A stretch of DNA of 64,000 nucleotides from Flectobacillus major DSM 103 (lineage in GTDB: Bacteria; Bacteroidota; Bacteroidia; Cytophagales; Spirosomataceae): NCBI RefSeq assembly GCF_000427405.1, contig NZ_KE386491.1, positions 248,001 through 312,000 on the forward strand, in the 5' to 3' direction. The position numbers and the translations under genes are program-made. Below the pieces are notes generated by a model that saw only the letters and a program-made list of their open reading frames with translations, did no database searches and was not told the origin of the DNA. Below are positions 54,333-63,455 of the stretch, in pieces. Positions within the stretch are counted from its first letter, which is position 1, and every line of letters starts with the position of its first letter.

Positions 54333-55784
54333 ATGAATACTAAGCAACATATACAAGATATAGAACGACAACTCAGCAGAAGAGATTTTTTGTTTCGTAC
54401 AGGTGGGTTGTCACTTGGTGCAATGGCCTTGGGCAATCTTTTTAACCCTTTCCAAAGTTTTAGTAATACAGCCAATACGCCCATTGGGCCACATTTTACG
54501 CCCAAAGTAAAACGGGTGATTTACTTGTTTCAGTCTGGAGCTCCATCGCAGTTGGAGTTATTTGACTACAAGCCCAAGCTTAAGGAAATGTTTGGACAAG
54601 AGTTACCCCCGTCGGTACGTGGAGGACAGCGGCTTACGGGGATGTCGTCTAATCAGAAGTCATTTCCTTTGGCTTTTGGTAAATTTGAGTTTGCTCAATA
54701 TGGTCAGTCTCGTGCTTGGATGAGCGACTTGTTACCACATCATCATCAAATAGCCGATGAGCTTACTTTCATCAAGTCGATGTACACCGAGGCTATTAAT
54801 CACGACCCTGCTGTAACATTTTTCCAGACAGGCAATCAGCAGGCTGGTCGTCCTTCTATGGGGTCGTGGGTTAGTTATGGTTTAGGCTCGGACAACCAAA
54901 ACTTACCAGCTTTTTGTGTGTTGCTTTCACGCTCTAACAACTACGACCAACCCCTGTATGCCAAGCTTTGGGGCAATGGATTTTTACCATCCGAGCATCA
55001 AGGTGTAATGTTTAGGGCAGGAAAAGACCCTGTTTTGTATCTGAATAATCCCAACGGAATGGATAGAACCTCACGAAGACGTATGTTAGACTATCTGGGG
55101 CAGTTGCATCATGAGCAATTCAAAAAAGAACACGATGCCGAAATCAATTCACGGGTAAACCAATACGAAATGGCCTACCGTATGCAGATGTCTGTACCCG
55201 AAACCTTAGACTTATCAAAAGAACCCGACTATATTTATGATATGTACGGAGCCGACTCTCGCAAACCTGGTACTTTTGCCGCTAATTGTTTGTTGGCCAG
55301 AAAATTAGCCGAAAAAGATGTTAAGTTTATTCAGTTGTATCATCAAGGGTGGGATCACCATAGCGGTTTGCCCGATAATATTAAAAAAATCACTAAGGAT
55401 GTAGACCAAGCTTCGGCAGCCCTAATCAAGGACTTGAAACAAAGAGGAATGCTCGACGACACCCTCGTGATTTGGGGAGGCGAATTTGGTCGTACTAATT
55501 ACTCGCAAGGCAAGCTAACCCCCGATAATTATGGACGTGACCACCACCCACGTTGTTTTACGATATGGATGGCTGGTGCTGGGATTAAAAAGGGTGTTTC
55601 GTTTGGTGAAACTGACGAGTTTGGATATAATATAGCCAAAAATCCTGTACATGTACACGACTTACAGGCCACGGTATTACATTTGATGGGTATTGATCAT
55701 GAAAAACTTACCTTCAAGCATCAAGGCCGTAGATATAGATTAACTGATGTAGCGGGCAAAGTAGTAAAACCTATTTTGGTATAA
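54333..55784 (+). CDS. Tat-exported DUF1501 protein (sulfatase-like fold)
   Basis: 483 residues. Twin-arginine signal with SRRDFL (Arg16, Arg17) followed by a hydrophobic run GGLSLGAMALG. The core matches DUF1501: VIYLFQSGAPSQLELFDYKPKL, HDPAVTFFQTG, GRPSMGSWVSYGLG, QLYHQGWDHH, LVIWGGEFGRT and the metal-like GRDHHPRCFTIWMAGAGI, with HVHDLQATVLHLMGIDHEKL at the end. DUF1501 is distantly related to alkaline phosphatases and sulfatases and commonly follows PSD1 genes. The Tat signal suggests folding, perhaps with a metal, before export. 164 bp separate it from the PSD1 gene. Confidence 0.92.
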   Translation: MNTKQHIQDIERQLSRRDFLFRTGGLSLGAMALGNLFNPFQSFSNTANTPIGPHFTPKVKRVIYLFQSGAPSQLELFDYKPKLKEMFGQELPPSVRGGQRLTGMSSNQKSFPLAFGKFEFAQYGQSRAWMSDLLPHHHQIADELTFIKSMYTEAINHDPAVTFFQTGNQQAGRPSMGSWVSYGLGSDNQNLPAFCVLLSRSNNYDQPLYAKLWGNGFLPSEHQGVMFRAGKDPVLYLNNPNGMDRTSRRRMLDYLGQLHHEQFKKEHDAEINSRVNQYEMAYRMQMSVPETLDLSKEPDYIYDMYGADSRKPGTFAANCLLARKLAEKDVKFIQLYHQGWDHHSGLPDNIKKITKDVDQASAALIKDLKQRGMLDDTLVIWGGEFGRTNYSQGKLTPDNYGRDHHPRCFTIWMAGAGIKKGVSFGETDEFGYNIAKNPVHVHDLQATVLHLMGIDHEKLTFKHQGRRYRLTDVAGKVVKPILV

Positions 55785-55850
55785 CTATTTGGTATATTTT
55801 AAAGAAAAAAGCCTTTGGCCAGTTAGTTGAAATAGTATTTTATATTGAAT

Positions 55851-55886
55851 AACCTAAGCCTCTATTACTGAATATAGGCTTGGGTT
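55851..55886 (+). terminator. Hairpin after DUF1501 gene
   Basis: AACCTAAGCCT (55851-55861) pairs with AGGCTTGGGTT (55876-55886), one G-T pair, and is followed shortly by GTTTTTAT. It lies 67 bp after the stop codon. Confidence 0.6.
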
Positions 55887-56044
55887 TGAGGTTTTTATGA
55901 TTGATAATCAGTGGTTTAGTTATTGGTAAAGGCTAGCTAATACTCAAAAGGCCATATCGTAGTAATGAATTTTACTTATATTTGTACTAAATCTAAAAAT
56001 TAGACGTTATCAAGGCGTTAAAACCCCAATAAAAAACATTTCTT

Positions 56045-56500
56045 ATGAAACAAGTTGCATTATTTTTAGTTGGACTACTTTTAGTAGTGTCTAGTTGCAA
56101 AAAAAACTCAGTTACAGTAAAAACAAATACTGAAAAATTAACCGCCAAAGTTTGGTTAGTCGAAGAAGCGAATGCTGCAGGAGGGGTTGTAGTTGTTTAT
56201 AAAAAAGACCAAGCTAACAATGGCTATGATTTGTCGAAAGTTAGGCTTGAGTTTCTTTCTAATGGAACAATCAGAGGTGTCGATAACAACGGTAATAGCT
56301 CAACAAGTGGTACTTGGAAATTTGTAGAAAACGAAACTAAAATAGAAATATCTGGAATCAATCTTGCTGGTGTAAACTTTGGAACAATACAAGTTATTCG
56401 CCTCGAAGACGCTAATTTTGATTTTAAAGGCAAAGCTTCTATTCCTCAATTAGGTATTCCAGAAACAGAGGCTACAATCAAAATGATTCCTGCTCAGTAA
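56045..56500 (+). CDS. Small lipoprotein with lipocalin-like beta pattern
   Basis: 151 residues, lipobox VVSSC (Cys19). The mature part begins with KLTAKVWLVEEANAAGGVVVVYK and continues LRLEFLSNGT-like strands (VRLEFLSNGTIRGV, SGTWKFVENETKIEIS, TIQVIRLEDANFDFKG), the pattern of lipocalin-like_DUF lipoproteins in Bacteroidota. Ligand and role unknown. It stands alone with a terminator 64 bp downstream. Confidence 0.75.
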   Translation: MKQVALFLVGLLLVVSSCKKNSVTVKTNTEKLTAKVWLVEEANAAGGVVVVYKKDQANNGYDLSKVRLEFLSNGTIRGVDNNGNSSTSGTWKFVENETKIEISGINLAGVNFGTIQVIRLEDANFDFKGKASIPQLGIPETEATIKMIPAQ

Positions 56501-56563
56501 GCTTATAGTATTGGAAATACCTACAATATATTTCCTGCTGTGAGCAAAAACTTTCTTTATAAT

Positions 56564-56609
56564 TACCTCGAATACGTATCCTATGAGCTACTATTCGAGG
56601 TATTTTTTT
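56564..56609 (+). terminator. Intrinsic terminator after small lipoprotein gene
   Basis: TACCTCGAATA (56564-56574) pairs perfectly with TATTCGAGGTA (56592-56602); loop 17 nt; seven T follow. Confidence 0.93.
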
Positions 56610-56660
56610 GTTCTACAATCAAGGCATTATCCATTACTCAGAGAGAGAACACAGTAAGTT

Positions 56661-57569
56661 TTATCTTCTTTTGCTTCTTGGGTGAAAATCCACAATCGTT
56701 TGTTTCAAATATTCACGGTCTAAATGCGTGTATATTTCGGTAGTAGTAATACTAGCATGGCCAAGCATTTCCTGAATAGCCCGTAAATCGGCACCACCTT
56801 CAATCAAATGCGTAGCAAATGAGTGTCGGAATGTATGTGGGCTAATATTTTTTTGAATACCAGCACTCAGAGCCAAGTCTTTTATGATTAAAAACACCAT
56901 TACACGAGTAAGTTGCTTGCCTCGTCGATTGAGAAACAAATGGTCTGAAAAATCGTTGTGAATAGGTTGATACTTGCGTATTTCTTCCAAATAAATAGTA
57001 GTATAGTGCATTGCATCTTTGCCGATAGGCACTAGCCTTACTTTATCACCCTTGCCTCGTACCCTCAAAAAACCAATATCAAAATAGCATTCTGAAAGTT
57101 TTAGGTCGATTAGCTCCGAAACCCTAAGCCCAGAGCTATACAGTATTTCGAGCATAGCCCTATTGCGTGTACCTTCAGGAGTGGATAAGTCTATGGCATC
57201 GAACAGCCGAATAATTTCGGGAAAACTTAGTGTAGAGGGAAGTTTTCGGCCTGTTTTAGGAGCACTAATCAAAGCTGTGGGGTCTACTTTAATAACATCT
57301 TCGATACTCAAATATTTGAAAAATGCTTTTAAGCCCGACAACATCCTAGCTTGAGAAGTAGCTTCGAGGCCTAGTTCGTCGATAAAAAGGAAAAAATCAA
57401 AAATATGTTTGTCCGTAATTTCCTCAACAGCGGGTAATTCTGGCAAAGAAATTTCGAGGTATTCCCAAAATTTTGCTACATCATGCCAATAAGCCTCAAT
57501 CGAGTTTTCGGAAAGCGAGCGTTCTAAAGTAAGATAGTTTTTGAAATTTTTCAGATAAATTTGCCACAT
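56661..57569 (-). CDS. xerD: Tyrosine recombinase XerD
   Basis: 302 residues from the ATG at 57569 (MWQIYLKNF); the ORF runs 12 residues further up but this start matches family length. N-terminal SAM-like domain about 1-90, then the catalytic domain with all active residues: SGLRVSEL (Arg149), RGKGDKVRLVP (Lys173), SPHTFRHSFATH (His245, Arg248), LGHASI (His271), EIYTH (Tyr280). XerD with XerC resolves chromosome dimers at dif. A housekeeping function is favoured over an integrase because the neighbours are core genes and there are no flanking repeats. Confidence 0.93.
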   Translation of the reverse strand: MWQIYLKNFKNYLTLERSLSENSIEAYWHDVAKFWEYLEISLPELPAVEEITDKHIFDFFLFIDELGLEATSQARMLSGLKAFFKYLSIEDVIKVDPTALISAPKTGRKLPSTLSFPEIIRLFDAIDLSTPEGTRNRAMLEILYSSGLRVSELIDLKLSECYFDIGFLRVRGKGDKVRLVPIGKDAMHYTTIYLEEIRKYQPIHNDFSDHLFLNRRGKQLTRVMVFLIIKDLALSAGIQKNISPHTFRHSFATHLIEGGADLRAIQEMLGHASITTTEIYTHLDREYLKQTIVDFHPRSKRR

Positions 57570-57656
57570 TGTAAAGAACAAGTATAATATTTGTTTTAAT
57601 AACAATTAAGGGCTTTAATTGCCACAATTGAACGCCCAAAAGGTTCTATTTGTTAT

Positions 57657-57710
57657 AAATCTGACACAACAACGAAAGAATATCGAGTTTAAAGTTGTTG
57701 TGTCAGGTTT
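57657..57710. repeat. Strong inverted repeat between divergent xerD and aroQ
   Basis: CTGACACAACAAC (57661-57673) and GTTGTTGTGTCAG (57694-57706) form a perfect 13-bp stem, extendable to 17 with one T-G pair; 20-nt loop. It lies between genes transcribed away from each other, so it is not a terminator by position. The rest of this 380-bp gap shows no gene. Confidence 0.75.
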
Positions 57711-57949
57711 GAAATAAAGCACTAAGCTAGCAATCTGGTGTGGAAATAACTAATAAATATGAAGGGGCTTTGTAGTATTGATAAAAGCATTGCTACAGAT
57801 TGTTTGGTTGTTGTTGAACTGAGTAATTTTTAAGGGAGAAAACTCCTCAATTAAAAGAGTAATAAGTTGTTGTTTTTGGTCAATAATGGTATCGGCTGAT
57901 TATAAAATCGATAAGTTAGTAACCAAAAGAATTTTAAACAGGAATCGCA

Positions 57950-58375
57950 GTGGTAAAGAAACAAATTTTGATTGTGAATGGCCCAAATCTAAATTTATTG
58001 GGCAAACGTGAGCCAGAGATTTATGGACACCAAACTTTTGAACAGTATTTTGAAATACTAAAAGATAAATACGAAACACAGGTAGAACTGCACTATTTTC
58101 AGTCGAACCACGAAGGGGCATTGATTGATAGAATCCATGAGGTAGGCTTTACATTCGATGGAATTGTGCTGAATGCAGGAGGTTTTACGCATACGTCTAT
58201 TGCCTTGGCCGATGCCATTGCTGCCGTAAAAACACCTACAGTTGAGGTTCATATTTCAAATGTACACGCTCGTGAGTCGTACCGTCATCATAGTTTTTTA
58301 AGCAAAAACTGTATTGGTATTATTATTGGGTTTGGTTTGAGAGGGTACGATTTTGCTATTCAGACATTTCTGTGA
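57950..58375 (+). CDS. aroQ: Type II 3-dehydroquinate dehydratase
   Basis: 141 residues, GTG start at 57950 (no ATG in frame; a modest AGGA lies 7 bp before it). The enzyme dehydrates 3-dehydroquinate to 3-dehydroshikimate in the shikimate pathway, in the cytosol. Family motifs: ILIVNGPNLNLLGKREPEIYG (the string here is given in two parts: ILIVNGPNLN and LLGKREPEIYG), with Arg20 and catalytic Tyr25; SNHEGALIDRIHE; NAGGFTHTSIALADA; VEVHISNVHARE with His101. Length is normal for type II enzymes. Confidence 0.97.
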   Translation: MVKKQILIVNGPNLNLLGKREPEIYGHQTFEQYFEILKDKYETQVELHYFQSNHEGALIDRIHEVGFTFDGIVLNAGGFTHTSIALADAIAAVKTPTVEVHISNVHARESYRHHSFLSKNCIGIIIGFGLRGYDFAIQTFL

Positions 58376-58445
58376 TATGAAGCCAATAAGATTAGGTGAA
58401 TCTGCTTGCGGCGATAAATCTTATTCTGTTGGCATATCACCTAAT
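58373..58445 (+). repeat. Overlapping alternative hairpins after aroQ
   Basis: ATTAGGTGA (58391-58399) pairs perfectly with TCACCTAAT (58437-58445). In competition, TGATATG, GCCAA and TAAGATT (58373-58393) pair with AATCTTA, TTGGC and ATATCA (58417-58439) as a bulged stem. The two share bases and cannot both form. The first arm overlaps the aroQ stop codon. Confidence 0.6.
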
Positions 58446-58468
58446 CATTTTCAGCATTACATATTACT

Positions 58469-59566
58469 ATGATAACATTTTATCCAGGGCCTTCAAAAGT
58501 ATATCCAGTGGTTGAGCATTTTCTCAACGAAGCTTTTCATGAAGGTGTATTAAGTATCAATCACCGTAGTCAGGCTTGTATGCAGATTACTCGTACAGCC
58601 ATCGACTTGCTGCATCAAAAATTGCACATTCCAAGCGACTATACCATTTATTTTGTTTCGTCGGCTACCGAAGTATGGGAAATTATAGCCCAGTCGCTTA
58701 CTCAGCACCATAGTACCCATATTTATAATGGAGCTTTTGGCGAAAAATGGGCAGATTATGCCGAGCGAATTTTGCCTAAAGTAAGCCGCCTAACTTTTGG
58801 TGTAGAAGAATTGATTAGTGCCGTAAATTTACCCAAAGAAACCCCCGATGTAGTGTGTATTACACATAACGAAACATCGAACGGAACACAGGTGAAAGAA
58901 TGGCCAGAAGTACAAAAAGCGTATCCAGAAGCATTGATAGCTGTAGATGTAACTTCGTCGATGGCGGGTGTACAACTCAACTGGCAAGAGGCCGATATTT
59001 GGTTTGCTTCTGTACAAAAATGCTTTGGCCTACCTGCGGGTATGGCTATTATGGTTTGCTCGCCACGGGCTTTGGTACGTGCCGAACAAATTGGCGACCG
59101 CAAGTATTACAATAGCTTGCTGTTTATTCATGATAATTTCAAAAAATACCAAACTCATTATACTCCCAATGTACTAGAGATTTTCCTTTTGTCGAAAGTC
59201 TTACCGTTGTTGCCAGATATTAGCGAAACCAATGCCCGTATTGAGGCTCAAGCAAGTGCTTGGTACACGTTTTTTGATGAAAACTTCGATACCGATGTAA
59301 CCACAGGCAGCGTACGCCCTTTGGTGAATGTTGCTGCCTTACGTTCAAATACGGTATTGGCCATAGAAGGCTTACCAGAAGTGATTACTAGATTAAAAAA
59401 GGCATTTGAACAAACTGGTATAACCGTTGGAAATGGCTATGGGGCTTGGAAAAATACCACTTTTAGAATTGCCAATTTTCCAGCTATTTCCGAAGCCGAC
59501 ATATTGGCTTTGCAAGAACAATTATTAATACTTTTGCCCGAAAAGGCTTTATCTCCGTCAACCTAA
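58469..59566 (+). CDS. Class V aminotransferase, SerC-like
   Basis: 365 residues, PLP fold type I. Opens ITFYPGPSKVYPVV (phosphoserine aminotransferases start FNPGPSxLP), contains GVLSINHRSQACMQ, FVSSATEVWEIIAQS, HNETSNGTQV, AVDVTSSMAGVQLNW and the PLP lysine Lys184 in SVQKCFGLPAG, then NTTFRIANFP near the end. This is the SerC-like branch common in Bacteroidota; phosphoserine transaminase (serine synthesis) is the favoured role, with alanine-glyoxylate type activity possible. 93 bp after aroQ; MarC follows after 38 bp. Confidence 0.82.
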   Translation: MITFYPGPSKVYPVVEHFLNEAFHEGVLSINHRSQACMQITRTAIDLLHQKLHIPSDYTIYFVSSATEVWEIIAQSLTQHHSTHIYNGAFGEKWADYAERILPKVSRLTFGVEELISAVNLPKETPDVVCITHNETSNGTQVKEWPEVQKAYPEALIAVDVTSSMAGVQLNWQEADIWFASVQKCFGLPAGMAIMVCSPRALVRAEQIGDRKYYNSLLFIHDNFKKYQTHYTPNVLEIFLLSKVLPLLPDISETNARIEAQASAWYTFFDENFDTDVTTGSVRPLVNVAALRSNTVLAIEGLPEVITRLKKAFEQTGITVGNGYGAWKNTTFRIANFPAISEADILALQEQLLILLPEKALSPST

Positions 59567-59604
59567 GAAACCTTAAATTCAACACATAAATCTATCAACA
59601 AACC

Positions 59605-60177
59605 ATGCACTTCGATTTTAAAGAAATTTTCTCGGTATCACTTATCCTCTTTTCGGTAATTGATATACTCGGTTCGATTCCCGTAATCATAGACTTACGA
59701 CGGAAAACAGGAAATATCCATGCCGAACAAGCCACCTTGGTTTCGGGTGGAATCATGATTGCCTTTTTGTATGTAGGAAAGTCTATTCTTAATCTATTCG
59801 GCGTAGATGTAAATTCCTTTGCCATAGCAGGGGCATTGATTATCTTTTTGATAGGACTAGAGATGATTCTGGGAAGAAATATTTTTAAGTCGGAAGAAGT
59901 AGAAGGTAGTAAGGCTGCTTCTATTGTGCCTTTGGCCTTCCCAATTATTGCAGGAGCTGGCACAATGACCACCATTTTGTCATTAAAGTCGCAGTTTGAT
60001 GAAATCAATATTTTGATTGGCGTTTTGTTGAATCTTGTTTTTATTTATATCGTATTGCGTTCAAGCGAATGGATAGAAAAAATGCTAGGTCATGCAGGCA
60101 CCAATGTACTTCGTCGTGTATTTGGGGTAATTTTGTTGGCTATTGCAATCAAAATTATTAAATCGAGGTTAGGGTAA
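59605..60177 (+). CDS. MarC-family inner-membrane protein
   Basis: 190 residues with five or six TM helices: SLILFSVIDILGSIPVI near the N-terminus, SGGIMIAFLYVGKSILNLFGV, SFAIAGALIIFLIGLEMIL, the conserved LAFPIIAGAGTMTTILSL, ILIGVLLNLVFIYIVL and VFGVILLAIAIKII. The motifs AFPIIAGAGT and GIxLIxLG identify the MarC (UPF0056) family. Despite the name, a role in multiple antibiotic resistance was not upheld in E. coli; function is unknown. 38 bp after the aminotransferase gene, probably one operon. Confidence 0.93.
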   Translation: MHFDFKEIFSVSLILFSVIDILGSIPVIIDLRRKTGNIHAEQATLVSGGIMIAFLYVGKSILNLFGVDVNSFAIAGALIIFLIGLEMILGRNIFKSEEVEGSKAASIVPLAFPIIAGAGTMTTILSLKSQFDEINILIGVLLNLVFIYIVLRSSEWIEKMLGHAGTNVLRRVFGVILLAIAIKIIKSRLG

Positions 60178-60270
60178 AGCTACCATAACTTGGTATTAGT
60201 TGTTAAGAGTTTGATAATGGTAAACTAATTTACAAGTAATAGAACTCCGTACTCAAAAACAGTAAAAATA

Positions 60271-60310
60271 AAACTCCGTAAGTGCAATAATACACTTACG
60301 GAGTTTTTTA
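60271..60310. terminator. Bidirectional terminator (MarC / TonB receptor)
   Basis: AAACTCCGTAAGTG (60271-60284) pairs perfectly with CACTTACGGAGTTT (60293-60306), loop 8, with T-runs on both outer sides. It lies between convergent genes. ACTCCGTA is also present just upstream (60244-60251) as a partial copy of the left arm. Confidence 0.95.
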
Positions 60311-60339
60311 TGGAATAGGAATATGTTTTAGCCCAAAAA

Positions 60340-63147
60340 CTAGAAATTGAAATTGACTCTGGCAAAAACATAGCGTCCATTAAAGCCAAACTGTTGTACA
60401 CGACGAGAATAAACAAAACGTCCCAGCCCCATATTGGCCGAGTGCGTATGTACGTCTTGATACACATCAAATAAGTTGTTAGCACCTACCGCAAAGTTCA
60501 ACGATTTAGTCAACTGATAATTTACGGTTAAGTCTGTTACAATTTTTGAAGAGAACGTTTGGTCCAACGTTTCTTTTGCTCCATTGTTAAAGGTATTAGC
60601 TACGTAGTTGGCACTGCTCAAAATAGTTGGGTCTAAATACACCACTTCACCAAAGCGAACAGCACGAAGCATTACCCCCAATTTACCAACTTTATAGTTG
60701 ACAGTACCTGTTATTTTGCTTCTTGGACTAGCCACTTCAATACGGCTTTGGTCTTCACGGTTAAAGTAATTACCAATTTGTCCAGTAGCAATAAGCTTTT
60801 CGGTAGCATTAATAGCAGGTTTGCCATCAGCACCTTTGATTACCTCGTTGTCGATAAATGCCCCAGCCAAAGTTACTTTAATAGAGTGGTCTCCAGCAAG
60901 ACGAGTGCTATACGATGCAACAGCCTCAATACCTCTTGAACGAGTATCGATAGCATTGGTAAAGAAATTAACAGTAGTAGCACCAGCCGCGGCCAACTGA
61001 GCCGCCACGGTAGCGTCGCCATTGGCTGTAAAGTTATTGGTAAGGATAATACGGTTTTTGATGTCAATCTGATAAGCATCTACCGTAAGCTCTAATTTAC
61101 CCAATTGAGCGGTAGCTCCAATACTGTAGTTTTGCGATGTTTCAGCTTTTAGCTCAGGAATACCAAAAATTTTGGCAGGCTGACTATTGTTGGGGAACGT
61201 ACCACTTTCAACAGGCGTTTGCACACCATTGACAGTTTGGAAAAGTGTATTGGTTTTTGAATAATACTGTTGTTGTAAAGAAGGAGCTCTGAAACCGGTA
61301 CTGATTGCACCCCGAACCGCAATTTTGTCGGTAAGTTTATAACGAGAAGCCACTTTATATTTAAGGCCAGTATTACCAAAGTCAGAATAGTTTTCAAAAC
61401 GCAAAGCACCCGAAAGTACCCATGCTTTTGTAATATCTAATTCTAAGTCGGTATAAACCCCAACGTTGTTTCTTGAATGTGTACCTGCGTTAGAAGGTAA
61501 AAATCCTGCAAAAACTTGAGCTCCAGCAGCAACACCCAAAGCCGTATTGTAGTTTTTATACGAAGCCTCTTCACCTGCACGAGTACCAAATTCATCTACA
61601 CGGAACTCAGCACCAAAGGCTACGTTTAGGCCATTAAGTACATCGTCAAACTTGCGACTCATGTCGAAGTTTGTAGTATTTTGTGAGAATGTATTGCCAC
61701 CAGCATCAAATTTTCTTTGGAAAGAAGTAGTACTAGCTGCCTGAGTATAGTTTACAGAATTATCTACACCGTAGTCGAAGGTATTTTTACCATATACATT
61801 ACTCAAATCAAAATTCCAGTTGGTCAAAATTTTACCGCGAATACCCGCTGCCACCGAAATGTCGGTTACATCAGAAGTAATTTCAGGCAAAAAGCCATTA
61901 GGGTATACAGCAAATACATTGGTTCTTACTGCAGCAGGCACAGAGTTGGGATAACGATAAAAACCCGCAGAATTACCTTTTTTGTTATTCCAGCCCCCAA
62001 AAGCATAAACATCGAGGTTGGTATTGATAGGCAATAAAGCATTTACGACAATGCCGCCACCTTTTACACGAGAGTTACCGATTCGCATATCAAAATCGTT
62101 GCGAGTCAGACCATTTTCTGCAATAATTTGGTCATCGGTTTTACCTGTTATTGTTGGATACACTTGGCCAGTATAAGTACCTGTACGGTTAGTTTGGCCA
62201 CGAGAAACATATTCACCTGTAATATTGACATATCCTTTTTCGCCAATACGAACACCGTAGTTTAAGCCCAACTGTCCTGTAAACCCGTCTGTTACCGAAA
62301 CATCTTTTGGCTGGCCATTCGAGTAATTAATGGCATAGTTTTTCTGATAGTTGGTAATATGTTCACCAGCCGATAAATTACCGCTAAGACCAGTTTGCTT
62401 TTTCAACACAATGTTGATTACCCCAGCAATAGCATCCGAACCGTATTGAGCGGCTGCACCATCTCTTAGAATTTCAATTTTTTCTACAGAAGTAGCAGGA
62501 ATAGCGTTCATGTCTGTACCAACAGTACCACGGTTTACAGTACCATTTACGTTAACCAACGATGATTGGTGTCTTCTTTTGCCATTTACCAATACCAATA
62601 CTTGATCGGGGCCTAAGCCTCTTAATTGAGCAGGGTCTACGTGGTCAGTTCCGTCAGAAATAGCCTGACGAGTAGATTGGAACGAAGGGGCCACAAATGT
62701 TAAAATTTGGTTAATATCAACCTGCCCAACATTGTTGGTTACCTGCGAAAGCGGAATAACATCGACAGGTACAGGAGTATCAATTTTGGTACGTCCCGAG
62801 CTTCTTGTTCCTGTAACTACTACCTCATCGAGCGAAGAGATACTTTCGGCCAATACAAAATCTTGTGATACTACCGACGATTCAACTTGTACCTGAACCG
62901 TCACAATTTGATAACCTATCGAGCTAGCCTTAATATTATAGCTTCCTGCTTGTAGTTTTAGGCTATAGTTACCATTTGCATCGGAAACCGTTCCGATGTT
63001 TTTACCAACAACCGTTATTGATGCCCCAGGAATAGCTTGCCCTGTTTTGGTATCCTTTACCACACCTTTAATACCCTGAGCTAATACGTTAAAACTAGAG
63101 AGAACAAGGATTAATAAAACGTAGAAATAATGGAGTTTTTTTTTCAT
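60340..63147 (-). CDS. TonB-dependent outer-membrane receptor (non-SusC type)
   Basis: 935 residues. Signal peptide 1-23 (ends VLAQ), CarboxypepD_reg-like domain about 25-105 (IKGVVKDTKTGQAIPGASI, VSDANGNYSLKL), TonB-box-like LDEVVVTGTR, plug domain with NQILTFVAPSFQ, LRGLGPDQVLVLVNGKRRH, EILRDGAAAQYGSDAIAGVINIVLK split in the sequence into two halves, then a 22-strand barrel ending YVFARVNFNF. The last Phe is the usual barrel-assembly signal. The plug resembles iron/vitamin-type receptors more than SusC, and no SusD is adjacent. Substrate unknown. It is a single-gene unit. Confidence 0.95.
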   Translation of the reverse strand: MKKKLHYFYVLLILVLSSFNVLAQGIKGVVKDTKTGQAIPGASITVVGKNIGTVSDANGNYSLKLQAGSYNIKASSIGYQIVTVQVQVESSVVSQDFVLAESISSLDEVVVTGTRSSGRTKIDTPVPVDVIPLSQVTNNVGQVDINQILTFVAPSFQSTRQAISDGTDHVDPAQLRGLGPDQVLVLVNGKRRHQSSLVNVNGTVNRGTVGTDMNAIPATSVEKIEILRDGAAAQYGSDAIAGVINIVLKKQTGLSGNLSAGEHITNYQKNYAINYSNGQPKDVSVTDGFTGQLGLNYGVRIGEKGYVNITGEYVSRGQTNRTGTYTGQVYPTITGKTDDQIIAENGLTRNDFDMRIGNSRVKGGGIVVNALLPINTNLDVYAFGGWNNKKGNSAGFYRYPNSVPAAVRTNVFAVYPNGFLPEITSDVTDISVAAGIRGKILTNWNFDLSNVYGKNTFDYGVDNSVNYTQAASTTSFQRKFDAGGNTFSQNTTNFDMSRKFDDVLNGLNVAFGAEFRVDEFGTRAGEEASYKNYNTALGVAAGAQVFAGFLPSNAGTHSRNNVGVYTDLELDITKAWVLSGALRFENYSDFGNTGLKYKVASRYKLTDKIAVRGAISTGFRAPSLQQQYYSKTNTLFQTVNGVQTPVESGTFPNNSQPAKIFGIPELKAETSQNYSIGATAQLGKLELTVDAYQIDIKNRIILTNNFTANGDATVAAQLAAAGATTVNFFTNAIDTRSRGIEAVASYSTRLAGDHSIKVTLAGAFIDNEVIKGADGKPAINATEKLIATGQIGNYFNREDQSRIEVASPRSKITGTVNYKVGKLGVMLRAVRFGEVVYLDPTILSSANYVANTFNNGAKETLDQTFSSKIVTDLTVNYQLTKSLNFAVGANNLFDVYQDVHTHSANMGLGRFVYSRRVQQFGFNGRYVFARVNFNF

Positions 63148-63397
63148 AAAAGCTTGTAATTTAAAAAATGGTTAATAAAAAATGTACTTAAATTATCGGT
63201 AAGTTATTACAAATTGAATAAGATTCAAAAAAAAACATATCGTAATACCCAATTTTCTTAGGCAAATAAGTAATTTATCAAAGAGATACTGGTATTTATA
63301 CTCAGAAAAATAGCGAGTGAAAAATGATGAATTATAGAGGAGGAGAGAAGGTGTTCTGGGGGTAAATAAGTGTAATGATGAGGATTTATCATGAAAA

Positions 63398-63437
63398 AAG
63401 GCACAAAGTAGTGGGTATATTTGCTACTTTGTGCCTT
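63398..63437 (-). terminator. Intrinsic terminator for the upstream beta-barrel gene
   Basis: AAGGCACAAAGTAG (63398-63411) pairs perfectly with CTACTTTGTGCCTT (63424-63437), 14 bp, loop 12. On the minus strand TTTTTT follows, 19 bp beyond the stop codon at 63456. The remaining gap to the receptor start (63148-63397) holds no gene I can see. Confidence 0.93.
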
Positions 63438-63455
63438 GTATGGCTTCAGGAAAAA

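Noticed and set aside
56661-57569. XerD as an integrase of a mobile element
   Set aside because: Neighbours are core genes, no att-like repeats or other mobile-element genes are seen, and length and motifs match housekeeping XerD.
59671-59682. tRNA T-loop-like GGTTCGATTCCC
   Set aside because: It is inside the MarC-family gene (LGSIPVI codons) and no acceptor, D or anticodon arms surround it.
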